Assembly (NCBI GenBank): GCA_016271365.2
Contig: CM057451.1
Span: forward strand, 493,509,501 to 493,573,500
From: Neoceratodus forsteri
Taxonomy: Eukaryota; Chordata; Ceratodontiformes; Ceratodontidae
Length of the DNA: 64,000 bases
Reading direction: 5' to 3'
In this document: positions 23,145 through 34,399 of the stretch, in pieces
Position numbering within the stretch: position 1 is the stretch's first letter
How the letters are laid out: each line of letters begins with the position of its first letter
Program-made: the position numbers and the translations under genes
Notes under the pieces: generated by a model
What the model saw: only the letters and a program-made list of their open reading frames with translations
Told to the model about the DNA's origin: nothing
Database searches by the model: none

Positions 23145-24249
23145 TTAATATTAAACTTTTCATTGAGGTAAAGTGAAAAAAACAAGAGTACACAAAGGCG
23201 CACAGTTAATGCTGAAGAAAATGGCATGGAGGAGGAACAAAGCGCTATACACTGAACAAAACTAACAGAGAGGAACAATAAATGCTAAAGCTAACCATAA
23301 ACATATAGGATAGTGTATGGCATCCCATACATAACAAGGCTATTCTTCACACAAGTGTTTTCTATGATGCCTGATGACCTCGAGAGTGAAGCTCAAGAGA
23401 TCCCTCTGCTGTCATAGAAAACACGAGGGGAAAAAGTAGCCGAGTTGTGTTTGGGATGCCATGCATTGTTCTATATAATGTATGATACCCAAAAAACAGA
23501 TTCACGTGTGAGTTGTTGTGAGTGTTTGCCACTGGAGACCCATACTCCTCATTTCTCCAGCCCGCCAGGCAGCTTGCGCATGTGACTCACCAACTGCCCC
23601 CATCCTATGAACAGTGCTGGTGGATGTGGTTACATTGTGATGTAGCTACTAATGCAGAATGAAAAGTTGTTTTGTGTTAGCAGCTACATCACTACTACAG
23701 CGGAAGACTTTTTACATTGTATGGAAGTCCATGCACAATGACATTCCACCATACACTATAATAACATTAACAATAGAACTAACATTAAGGGCTGGTCAAA
23801 ATGAATGAGAGAAGCAAGTAAGCAAACTGTTCACAAAAGGCTGGAAGCGGTGTAACAGCAAAATTAAATGGACTATGAGAGGGCCAATAAGAGCAGGGAA
23901 TAAAAATTAATGAAGGGATATCTTCGGGGCTATTGGAGGTTCAGAAGGAAGCAGAAAGGAGTGGATGAAATATACATGGGCCAAATGCCTGGAAGTAATG
24001 ATTAGGGATGGGAAAAAAATTGGGGTGGGGGATGAGAAGATTGGGCATCTATATAGGTGAAGTAGGGGGCCCAGATGTCATGATAAGTTAACATCTGGGA
24101 GATAGAGCTAGAGGGGATAGGTGCTCCTGCGATGTGACCTGGCCTAAAGCTAGCAGCCATTCCATTAAGGAGGAAATGTCAGGAGACCACCATCTGTGGA
24201 GGATAAGCTGCTTGGAAATAAGTGTGGCAGCTAGAGCCCACTGTACACA
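23145..24249 (-). mobile_element. L1/Tx1-type LINE, 3' part left of the CR1 insertion
   Basis: The minus strand encodes VQWALAATLISKQLILHRWW then SPDISSLMEWL near 24,110-24,240, like the C-terminus of Tx1-group L1 proteins. The 3' UTR runs left to about 23,145. The other half lies at 26,953-27,990. A palindromic element (23,295-23,485) sits in the UTR. Confidence 0.55.
23295..23485. repeat. Palindromic element, apex family copy 1
   Basis: Arms 23,295-23,376 and 23,400-23,485 are inverted complements, e.g. 'gtgttttctatg' with 'catagaaaacac' and 'tatggcatccc' with 'gggatgccat'. The apex reads cctcgagagtgaagctc, shared with the palindromes at 42,321 and 42,920. Confidence 0.75.
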
Positions 24250-26952
24250 ATCTACAGGAGAGACAGGAAGGTAGAAGAGAAGGAGGAGTAGCTCTATGTT
24301 AGGGAAGGGATCAAAGTAATGGAACAAAAGAGTAATCAGGGAGGAGAGGAGGCACTGTGGGTCACCGTAGAGACTGGAAATGGCACCACAGTCTGCACAG
24401 GGGTTGTATACAGACCCCCATCTCAGATGGAGGAAATGGACAAGGAAATGATAGAAGGCATCCTTAGGATGGTAGAGAAAGGGGAGATATTGTTGATGGG
24501 GGACCTGAATATGCCAGATGTTAACTGGAGCACCTTTGCTGCAGCCACATCCAAGAGCAGGGTCATTCTCAATGACCTATGGGGGCATGCCTCAGACAGT
24601 TAATGTTGGAACACACTTGGGAGGGAGCAATCTTAGACCTGGTACTCTCAAATGGGGATGGAGAGAGGATCTCAGATCCAGAAGTGGGTAGCCATCTGGG
24701 AGCAAGTGATCACCAAACAGTGTGGTTCAAGATAAACTCAGCTGCAGAGTCAAGCCATACAAAAGTGAGGGTACTGGTCTTCAGGAGGGCTGACCTTGTC
24801 AAAATGGGAGTGTGTCTCAGAAAAGCACTAGTAAACAGGCAAGAAGGAGGGATGGAGCAACAACAGAGAAACATCAAAACTGCCATCACAGAGGCAACAC
24901 GCCTTTGTGTGAAGCAAATAAATCAAAACTAAAGAAAAAAACACTATGGTTCTCAAAAGAGGTGGTGGAGAAGGTTAGGAGGAAAAAGATAGCATTTAGG
25001 AAGTATAAGGAAACACAGAAGGAGCAGGACAGAGAACTGTACCAGTTAAAACAGAAGTAAGCGGGGAAGGCAGTCAGAATAGCAAAGGCCCAAACCAAGG
25101 AAAAGATAGCCAACTCAGTTAAGAAGGAGGATAAAACCTTTTATAGATACATTAGGGAGCGAAGAAAGACAAAGGGAGGGATAGTGAGGCTGAATAAAGG
25201 GGACGGTGGATGGGCAGAGAGGGACAGTGAAAAAGCAGGGATACTGAATGAATACTTCTGCTCAGTATTCACAAAAGAAGAGGAAGGGGAGGTACCTAAT
25301 CCAATCAATAGAAGCACTCTGGATAGGGGGGTCGATCCCAGCCTTTCACAGAAGAAAGGGTTCTGAAAGAACTCCTGAAACTGAAGATGGACAAAGTAAT
25401 TGGGCCTGATGGGATTCACCCCAGAATTCTAAAAGAATTAAGGAGAGAACTAGTGACACCACTGACTAGGCTTTTTAACAAATCATAGAAGGATGGTGCG
25501 GTACCTGAGGACTGGAGGAGGGCAGATGTGATTTCCCTCCACAAAAGTGGGAGAAAGACAGAGGCAGGAAACTACAGACCTGTCAGTTTGACCTCAGTGG
25601 TAGGAAAAATGATGGAATCACTTCTGAAGGAAAGAATTGTTGAGTACCTAGAGGCCAGGGGCACAGGACCCAAGGCAGCATGGATTCACAGTGGGAAGGT
25701 CATGTCAGGTGAATCTGATTGATTTCTTTGACTGGGTGACCAAAGTACTAGACCAGAAAGGGGCTGTGGACATGGCTTACCTAGATTTTAGCAAGGCATT
25801 TGACACAGTCCCACACAGAAGATTAATAAACAAATTAGCTAGCCTGGGAGTGGGTTCCAGGGTAGTAAAACATTGGCTGGACAACAGGACGCAGAAGGTA
25901 ATAATAAACAGAGTCCACTCTGAAGAAAGGGGGTTACCAGTGGGCTAACGCAGGTTTCAGTACTGGGTGCGGTCCTTTTTAATGTCTTTATAAGTGACAT
26001 TGAAGAGGGACTGGAAGGAAAAGTATGCCTCTTTGCAGACGACACAAAGATCTGCAACAGGGTTGATACACGAGGGGGTGAAAAGGATAAGAAAGGACTT
26101 GGCAAGGTTGGAGGAATGGTCAGAAGTATGGCAGCTTGGATTCAGTGCAAAGAAGTGCAAAGTAATGCATCTGGGAAACAAAAACCTAGGGGAACAGTAC
26201 ACAATGGGGGGGGGGTAGTGACAACAACAAATATGGAAATGGACCGGGGGGGGGGTAATCATATCAGATGACCTAAAGGTTAACAAGCAATGTGAGAAGG
26301 TAGTAGGGATGGCTGGGTGATACTGGGATGTATAGGGAGAGGCATCACCAGTAGAAAACAGGAATTATCCCTCTGTACAGACAGTTGGTGAGACCTCATC
26401 TGGAGTACAGCATGCAATTCTGGAGACCCTATCTCCGAAAGGGCATAGACAGGATGGAGGCAGTCCAGAGGAAGGCAACTAAAATGGTGCAGGGTCTGCA
26501 ACAGAAGCCATATGAGGAGAAACTAAAGAAGCTTAATATGTATATCCTTGAAGATACTCAGGAGAAAGGGGACATGATAGAAGCTTTTAAGTACCTCAAG
26601 CGAATCAACAAAGTCCAAGAGGGTAGCATCTTTCAGAAAAAGAGATGTGCAAGAACAAGGGGACACAAATTGAAGATAGAGCAGGGACGGCTCAGGGGCA
26701 ATGTGAGGAAGTATTTTTTCATGGAGAGGGTGGTGGACACATGGAACGGCCTCCCTGAGGCAGTTGTGGGATCAAAAACGGTGGGGGAATTCAAGAATGC
26801 ATGGGACAGATGTAAGGCAATTCTTGTGGGGGGTTAGAAGTTATATGCTGTTGATTAACTAGGATCTGCAGCTTATCCAGTAGGTAGGGAAATGGGCAGA
26901 GTAGGTGGGCCAAGCAGTCCTTATCTGCCATCAAAGTCTATGTTTCTATGTT
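24250..26952 (+). mobile_element. CR1 LINE copy A, inserted in a Tx1 LINE
   Basis: From part-way through the endonuclease to the 3' end, closing 'tctatgtttctatgtt', the short direct-repeat ending characteristic of CR1. It separates two minus-strand halves of a Tx1-type LINE (23,145-24,249 and 26,953-27,990), so it is the younger insertion. Confidence 0.8.
24319..26837 (+). pseudogene. CR1 ORF2: endonuclease and reverse transcriptase (broken)
   Basis: The endonuclease part shows GVVYRPP and MGDLNMPDVNWS (24,319-24,603) and ends with 'SHLGASDHQ'. The RT shows NYRPVSLTSVVGKMMES, YLDFSKAFDTVPH (motif A), then a stop just after GLPVG (relatives continue TSGVPQGS), FADDTK (catalytic motif C, ~26,034) and GFSAKKCKVMHLG. 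The C-terminus (26,385-26,837) has HLEYSMQFWRP, AVQRKATKMVQGL and VVDTWNGLPEAVV. Frames change at about 24,590, 24,930, 25,370, 25,730, 25,950 and 26,220, and G-runs near 26,208 and 26,246 look like slippage sites. The enzyme is dead. The N-terminal part of the endonuclease is missing. Confidence 0.85.
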
Positions 26953-27990
26953 ACATGAGGGTTGAAGTAGGGTACGTTGGGAGAAGAGAAGCCCAGCAAG
27001 ATAAAGGGAGTGTCAAGGCAGACATGACTAGGGAGAATGGTCTTGCAGACTCACAGGACCTGATCCCAGAAGGGGTGTATGAGAGGGCAGAACCACAGTA
27101 GGTGGGAAATGGATCCTTCCTATAGATTGCAGTGCCAGCATCTGTTATGACGAAGGATACCACAGGCATGCTGCAGTTGTGGAGTCCTGTACCACCAGTG
27201 TAGGATCTTCATTTGGATTAATTGGGCTTTCAGATCACGACATGCTGCATGGGCTTCAGTCCAGCAGACATCCCAAGCTTGCTGGAAAATAGAAATGTTG
27301 AGCTCTGCAGCCCATTTGTCTTTAGTAGTGGCTGTGATATCTGGGCCTGAGTCATGGATGAGGTGTAACATTTGCTGGCCTTACCACTGGGAAGAGAGAG
27401 CCACTTGGAGAGGGGTACATCAGGGAAAGATGGAGGGTGGAGGGCTTTAAGCAGAGCAGGAGAGTGGAGTGAAGTTGTAGGCATCTCCAGTACTTCTACT
27501 GGGTAAGCTGGAATCTATCCTTGACATTGTTAAACTGGAGTAGGGTAGTGAGATCATGAGTGCAAAGCTGATGGAGCTGGTAGATGCCCACCTGCTTCCA
27601 TGCTGACCAGTTACAGTAACAGGCACATGGCCAATAAGTATGCTGGGGTTGTTCCAGGTTGGGGTGAAGGCAACAGGGAGGGGATTCATTATAGTAAGGG
27701 AGGAGAAAGATCTACAGGACTTGAGAGAGATACAAATAGTGTGGTGGTACTAGGGTAGGGACTGCCAAGGTAAATAGAAAGCCCACAGTGGAGAGGGGGG
27801 CCTTAAGAAAGAAGCTTTCTATGTCGACCCAGAGGGGACCATGGGGCAAATAAAAGGGAACCTATTAAGAACTTGGGCACAGATGAAGGACAAATGGTAA
27901 TTCTTGAAATTGGGAAGATCCCAGCCTTTCTGGCCCTGCCCTTGTTTAAGGTAGAGAAAATCCTTTCCATGGTTGTTTAGAAAGTGTTGA
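26953..27990 (-). mobile_element. L1/Tx1-type LINE, part right of the CR1 insertion
   Basis: Minus-strand frames include IQMKILHWWYRTPQLQ and CWHC (27,120-27,371), the 'LH..Y.TP..L......CWRC' signature near the C-terminus of Tx1-group proteins, and WKQVGIYQLHQL further upstream. Several stops. The 5' limit is uncertain; it may extend to about 28,340, where frame 27,993-28,289 is not recognised. Confidence 0.6.
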
Positions 27991-28339
27991 GCTTAGCCAA
28001 CCAAAGGCCCACTGGGTATTTGCCATGCTGCTGACTCAGCTTCAATCTCTGAGCCTGAGCCAGTTGATTGACCCTGCCAGAAGGTAGAAGTCAGGACATA
28101 AATGTGGTTAAGGGGGAGCTTGCGGTGCCATTCAAGTGAACAGCACAAGCCCAGAGATCCTTCTCTTTCCGTAGTCCCAAGTGGCTCAATGAACTCCCCA
28201 AGGACCTGATCGAGTGTAGTAAGGTTAGCCAATTCAAATTGGGCCTCTGAGCCCTCTAAGCCCGAGAGAATGTCTGTAAATGTTTCCATAAACCCTAAAA
28301 ATATCTAGCCCTTGCCAAAGCAGAGATCTGAATACTCCT

Positions 28340-28990
28340 TTCATACCACCTCTTTGGACACTAGTGTAAACTATTAAAATGATCCCTCTCCCCCGGTCAC
28401 TGCCCCCACCCGCATCTCCCCCCTCCCTTGATCTCTCCCACGGTGCCCACCTCTTTTTTCCTATCAGCTTCCCTTGCCACCTTCCCACTCCCTGGTTCAC
28501 ACCTGGTATCTCCCCTCCTCCTCCTCCTCCTCCTCCTCCCCGTCCCCTCTGTTCACCCCTACCACGATTCTCCTCCCCACCACACTCCTTCCCCTATGCC
28601 AGGTGCTGACAAAGTCTTCTCTGACTGCTTCACTAATTCGAGCAAGTGCTGGATTCTAGTCCTCTTGCTGTACTCTGCACTTACCCTGGCATAGCTTTAC
28701 ACTACAATCTGGATCTGAAATGTAAACAGCTCTCTATTTCACACTGAACTCAAATCCTGTCATGTTGCGTCCTGGGCTACCAAGTTCACTAAGTTCCTTT
28801 GCAACCAGTATACTCATGTGGACCCTTTTGTAACTTGTAATGTAACTTACTATTGAATCTCTGTAACCTTATGTAACCTATGTGTTGTTTGATTGTCTTA
28901 TGTATCTGCATGACCTGGAACCTTTGTAAACGAGTTCCTGACTCAAATATATTAATCACAATCTGAAATCAATCAATCAATCAGCAGTGG
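28340..28990 (+). mobile_element. LINE 3' end with (TCC)n tract
   Basis: The tail at 28,850-28,985 matches that at 1-345 and ends in (AATC)n. A pyrimidine-rich (CTCCTC)n tract sits at about 28,510-28,540. Proline/serine-rich open frames over the tract are compositional. Confidence 0.5.
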
Positions 28991-29198
28991 CTACATAGGG
29001 CTAGAGGTGTTGGCTCCAGAGGTGTTAATCAGAGTTGTGAAAAGGCCGAAGGAGAGCCCGGCCCCACAAGGTAGGCAAGAAGAGAGTAAATTTAAAACTA
29101 GAGGCTTCAGTCTGCACTTTTTAAACACTCCCTTATACTGGGTGATTAGAGCAGACAGTTCCTGTTGTAAATAAAAAAAGAGCCACAGTTAAAACTGT

Positions 29199-30184
29199 GT
29201 GAAATTTTCAAATCCTGCTTCTGCCAGAATTCCACAGAATTTTCAAAATTCTGCCTAATTCAGTGGAATTCTGTAAGAAGCAGAATTCTGAAATTCTAAA
29301 AACAGAATGTTGCAGATTAGTAAACTGTAGTTCAGATAAAGTGCGGAAAAGTATTCAATGGTTTACATAAACTGTCAATTCATTTTTCTGTAAACTATGG
29401 AATAATATTCTGCAGAACACATACTCTGTGGAATGCTGTGATTTATATGGAAATGCTTTCCAGAATTCCCCAGTTTTTTTTTTTTTATTGACTTTTTCTC
29501 CCCCTTGGGCCCCTCGGTCAGCCCTGGCGTCCTCACATCCTTATCTCTGGCCACTGTCTGACCCGCACCAGTCTCCCACTGAGGGTGATCACCCATTACC
29601 CCATGGCTTATCCCCTGTGGTGGGATGGCAGGGGGCGACCAACTCCCCCCACCAAGTCTGGATCCACAGTGGTGATCCCCTCCTGGAGCCAGCATGGGAA
29701 CACTCAGATGGCCATCAAGCCACTACAACTGGGGCACCTCTTTTTCCTTGTTCTGCATTTGGAGGCAGAGTGTGCAATGCTGGCAGGGGGTGTGTTGCAC
29801 ACATGTCCACATGCAGCATGCCCATCGGCTGCTCTGCCTACCAATGCCGATCTATCAGGACCAGGCATGTCAACACCTAGCCTCCGCTAGGTAACAGGCT
29901 ATGCCGGACTCTGTACCCCATCCCTCCCTGGGAGAGGATAGCTGTCCTATGGATGCTCAATCCTCTCCCACCTCTGCCAAACCCCGGCAACCCAAACTCG
30001 CTCCCGAACCCCGGTCACCAGCATGGTGCGAGGTGTGGTGTCCAGTGCCTCAGCTCTCAGCGCCACTGGGCCGGTAGAATTCCCCAGATTTAAAAAAATA
30101 AATTCTGAAAAGCATTTCGGAAGTGGAGCTGCCATTCTGTGCAAATTCCACTGGCAGAATTCCACTTTCTGCACATCTTTGACT
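29199..30184. mobile_element. GAATTC-rich foldback element split by a SINE
   Basis: Both flanks of the SINE are dense in 'cagaattc' and 'gaattctg' in both orientations, and the outer ends 'cttctgccagaattccac' (29,219) and 'ggcagaattccactttctg' (30,153) pair inverted. No coding content. Confidence 0.55.
29474..30075 (-). mobile_element. tRNA-derived SINE (family 2) with 12-bp target-site duplication
   Basis: Flanked by AGAATTCCCCAG at 29,462-29,473 and 30,076-30,087. The minus-strand head has an A-box-like 'gtggcgctgagagctgag' and a B-box-like 'ggggttcgggagcg', about 60 bp apart, followed by a ~500-bp body and a poly(A) (13 T on plus at 29,474). Head words recur at 32,200, 39,065, 49,705 and 52,450. 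At 602 bp it is long for a SINE. Confidence 0.9.
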
Positions 30185-30319
30185 ATAGTTCATTCTCAAA
30201 AGTACAATAAAATGTTATTACAGTACTTCCTTAGTGAACAGAACTATCTATACAGAATTGCATCTTTAAATAAGCATAGCTCTTAAATCACTGTAACATA
30301 GAGTTTTCTATTTCTTCTT

Positions 30320-31298
30320 TCAAACAGGCAAGCACAGGCAGCTGGACAAGAAGCAAAATCTATAAAGTTCCAAAGCAACAGAGAAGATGATCCAGATGGG
30401 GTGGGCAGAATGAGAAGAGATCTGGATAAACTAGCAGAATGGTCAGAAGAGTGGCAACTGGGATTTAATGCAAAGAATTGCAAGATCATGCATATAGGAA
30501 AGATAAACCCTGAAGCCACCTATAGGTTGCTTGGGGAGTTGCTGGCAATCACAAGGAAAGAAAGAGACTTGGGCATCATCATCACAAATGACCTGAAATC
30601 ATCCAAGCAGACCACTAAAGCAGTAGGTAAGGCTAGAGGGATGTTGGGGTGTATTAGTAGGGGTATTGCAAGTTGTAAGAGGGAGGAAATAATCCCTCTT
30701 TACAAGACACTGGTTTGGCCCCATCTAGAGTGCTGCATGCAGTTCTGGAGGCCGCACCTGCACAAAGACAGTAACAAAATGGAGGCAGTCCAGAGAAGGG
30801 CAACCAAAATGGTGCAGGGACTGCATCAGAAAACATATGAAGACAGATTAATGGAGCTCAATATGTATACCCTAGAGCAAAGGAGGGAGAGAGGTGATAT
30901 GATTGAAACATTCAAACATCCTAAGAGCATTAACAAGGTGAAAGAGTTTAACATGTTTCAATATAAGAAAAATAGCAGGACAAGAGCACACAGCATGAGA
31001 TTAGAGGGAGGCCGATTAAGGGGAAATGTGAGGAAGCTCTTTGTCACAGAAAGGGTGGTGGATGCATGGAATGGCCTACCTCAGGAAGTGGTGGATATGA
31101 ATACAGTGCAGGGCTTCAAACAGGCATGGGATAGGTATAAGGGAGCAATACAGATGAGTATGACTAGACAGGCCATTGACAAGAGTACAGGCCTGGGGCA
31201 CATTCATAAGGTAGAAAAAACAGACAGACTGGATGGGCCTTGTGGTCCTTATCTACCGTCAACTTCTATGTTTCTATGTTTCTATGTTTAGCTAGTTA
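30320..31298 (+). mobile_element. CR1 LINE copy B, 3' third
   Basis: A 5'-truncated copy that begins just after the catalytic FADD motif and ends in three 'tttctatg' repeats (31,264-31,290), the CR1 3' signature. It contains the single long frame described separately. Confidence 0.9.
30401..31291 (+). pseudogene. CR1 reverse transcriptase, C-terminal fragment
   Basis: A 296-codon open frame, unusually intact. It covers the region after RT motif C: RDLDKLAEWSEEWQLGFNAK (motif D area), ERDLGIIITND (E area), HLECCMQFWRPHL, AVQRRATKMVQGLHQK, GDMIETFK and VVDAWNGLPQEVV. The catalytic aspartates lie upstream of the truncation and are absent, so no polymerase is possible. It resembles copy A (26,385-26,837) closely enough to be the same subfamily. 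Confidence 0.85.
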
Positions 31299-31796
31299 GT
31301 AACAGATTGATACAGTAGACTACGCTGCTCTTAAAACAATGACACTGCTGTTTTCTACTCAGTGAAGGAGCAAATAGTCACTGCAGTATAGTCCCTCACA
31401 ATGGTAAGAGTCCCACATACTGTCTACCAATAGTGAAATAAACAGTACCATGCTGTACTTTTTAATGATAAACTGATCCCAGTCTAGTCAGAGGACTTGG
31501 TGTCAGCATGTGGGTGTGATTGTAAGGAAGAGACAGGGCAGTAGTGATGCTATGCTGCAGTCAACCCTGTATAGCATCACTATGACAACTGCACTGCCCC
31601 CCCTTACAGTCATACACCCCATGCTGGCACTCAAACCTCTGACTAGACCAGGTTCAGGTTATCATTTAAAAGTGTGGTGCAGTATTGTTTATTTTACTAA
31701 CGGTGTCAGGAGCCGACAATTTAACACATTATTGCTGCCATTTTCTTGAGATCTTGGGAGAGGGAGATGGGTGGGGGGATGTTTTTAATTGTTGTT
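31299..31796. other. No gene seen
   Basis: Unassigned sequence between the CR1 end and the TTAA border of the large inverted-repeat element. The words 'agtgatgctatgctgcag' and 'tatagcatcact' near 31,540-31,580 form a small inverted repeat. Confidence 0.45.
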
Positions 31797-32199
31797 TTAA
31801 ATGACACCTAACCATCTTTTACATATTTTGTTTTTTTTTAAATGACTCCATATGCTAGTAAAGGAGAAGCTGTTGTTTACATTTATACTGAAACCACATT
31901 TATTAAAGTAGGATAATTGCAGTTTCATAGCATCTGAAAACTGTAAACACAGACTTTCCTGATTCAAAAATCCTGCTCTCAGAATTCTAAAATGGTTACC
32001 ATGATGATATCATACCTGAGAGAGATGCCAGCTGTGCAGATGTATTTTAACTCTGCTAAGTGTATTCAAATGCGAATAACTTTAAAATAAAAAATGATAG
32101 CATGGTACTGTGAGCACGAAAGTTGTTCAGCACAAAAAATATCTGCAAAGTTGGTGGCGTTTCATTTATAGATACCTTTTAGTGTAAAAAAAATAGCAG

Positions 32200-32776
32200 G
32201 CCAGCCCAGTGGCATGGAGGGCTGAGGCATCTGTGCCTTACCTCCTGCCATGCTGGTCACCCATGTTCGCGTTGCGAGCGGGCCGCTGGGGGTCAGCTAG
32301 GGAGGGAGAGGATTGAGGATCCATAGGACAGCTCTCCTCTCCCGGGGGGGTGTACAGGCTCGATGCTTCCCTGACATCTAGCAGAAGCTGGGTGCTGGCG
32401 TGCCATAGAGCCTGTCACAAGCAAGGGGGTGGAGCAGTTGGCCGGCATGCTGTGGGTGGAAGTGCGCATAGGATGGCCATTGCCAGCATTGCATGCTCTA
32501 CCCAGGGGGAAACCGAAAAAGGAAAACAGAGCTCCAAGGTTGAGCAGGATGAAGCAGCCACCCTCTATAGGTCCCGAACTCTGAATGGCACTTTGAGGTG
32601 AATCGAGTGGGGGGGGCTCCTCACTGCCCTGCTACAGAGGGCAAACCGGAGGGGAGAAGGGGACAGCTGCCTGATGTCAGGTGCAGGGCTGGATGGGTGG
32701 CTAAGAGAAGGGAGCCAACTATGGGGACCTGAGGAGGAACAAATCAACTAAAAAAAATAAAAACAGCAAATAAAAG
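32200..32776 (+). mobile_element. tRNA-derived SINE (family 2), in the left arm
   Basis: The head 'gccagcccagtggcatggag' (A-box region) is followed by 'catgttcgcgttgcg' (B-box region) 50-60 bp on. A GC-rich body and an A-rich tail (32,750-32,775) follow. It sits at the end of subrepeat 1. Possible flanks are 'aaatagcag' and 'aaaagcag'. Confidence 0.75.
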
Positions 32777-33699
32777 CAGCAAATTCAATTATTGGCCACT
32801 TTTTCAACAAACAAATGCAAATAACTTTAAAACAAAAAAATGACAGCATGGTACTGTGAACACTACATTTGTTCAGCACATAAATATCTACAAAATAAAT
32901 GGTGTTTCATTTATATATACCTTTTAGTTCTTTTTATAATTAGCAAAAAACAGCAGAACATTCCATTTCTTTTCACTTTTTGCATCAAACAAATGCAAAT
33001 AGCTTTAAAATGAAAAACTATAGCATTGTACTTTGAGCACAAAAGTTGTTCAGGACAAAAATATCTACCAAATGAGTGGTGTTTCATTGATATACATTTT
33101 AAGTGTTTTTATAATCAGCAAAAAATGGCAGGAAATTAAAATTTTTGGGGAAGTGTTTCATAAATGGAATATGATACCTCCCTACTGGAAAGATTGTTGA
33201 TATTTTTTGTTTTTGTGCCGTCCTTCAATTAACCAAACTGCAATTTGCTTTTCAAATACCTTCTGCCCTCCGAATGAGGGGAGGGGATACAAAACTGTTG
33301 TACACTTCATGTTTCTATTTCTGTTTCCCCCTGCTCTGTCAATGCTGCCTTAGCATGACAGTATAAGCCATAGATTCTCATATTCCCACTTTACATTATC
33401 AGGCAAAGTGATCTAGGGCATGCTGCATTTCTCATGCAGCTACCCACTGACACTTTCTTTTCTTCCTTGCATTTAGTCAGTGCACATGAGAACTGCCTTC
33501 ACCATACTACCCAGAGCTACATATCACTCTGCTGCTGTTTCCCTTTTTTGGTTTCATTTTGTGTCATTCAGCTGTGTGCCATTTAAAGTTAGAATGTTAC
33601 CTCTGTTTCCAGGAGAAGAAGTCTGGCACCTGATGATCCTCAGAGCAGCCACCTGCTGACTCTGCCATGTCCTTAGCACAAACTTTCATGGCAGCATAG

Positions 33700-34020
33700 G
33701 TGCTTTCAGCACTTCCCAGGTGGTTGATGGCACTCAGCTGCACCTTGTGCCTCATAACCCACCTGTGGCATGCAGCAATTTAGAATTGCTGCACACTCTG
33801 CCATGTGTTATTGCTTACTTACAATTTACAGTGTGATCCTATGGGAATCATATACCACACTTCCCAGGTGGTTGAAAGCATTCGACTGTGCCTCATGCCT
33901 CACAACTCTCCTCAGGCATGTGATAATTTAGCATTGTCACACACCCTGGCATGTGTTATTCCTTGCTTACAATTAACAGTGAGATCCTGAAGGAATTTTT
34001 TACTGCACTTCCCAGGTGGT
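33700..34020. repeat. 148-bp tandem repeat, about 2.2 copies
   Basis: 'cacttcccaggtggt' recurs at 33,710, 33,858 and 34,006. It lies inside the 7.8-kb element, left of the nested LINE. Confidence 0.8.
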
Positions 34021-34399
34021 ATGCAAGTGTGCATGTGTATCCATGGATACAGAAGCACTGGACCATGATGATGGATGTCTTTTAAGTCATTTGGAAAGAA
34101 TTGCATGTTGTTTGTCTTATCTGATGATGGATGTCTGTGGTTGCTTGTGTTGTCTTTCCCCCTTTGGCTGCCTGGGCAGGGAATGCAGAGTTAGTGTTGA
34201 AAACCTACCATCGCATTTCCATTCTGTTGCCACTTTAATAACTCAAACTGATGCATTAACAAAGATTTTTGCAAAGTATATATAAGGGATATGCTAACCC
34301 CCTACTGGAAATATTGTTGATATTTTTGTTCGAGTGTTGACTGACTTGATAACATCATGAGTGGCAAAGTCACAAGTGATGTCATCAGGTCAATTGGCA

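Noticed and set aside
28379..28694. Proline/serine-rich open frames
   Set aside because: They follow a pyrimidine (TCC)n tract in a LINE 3' region, with no conserved motif.
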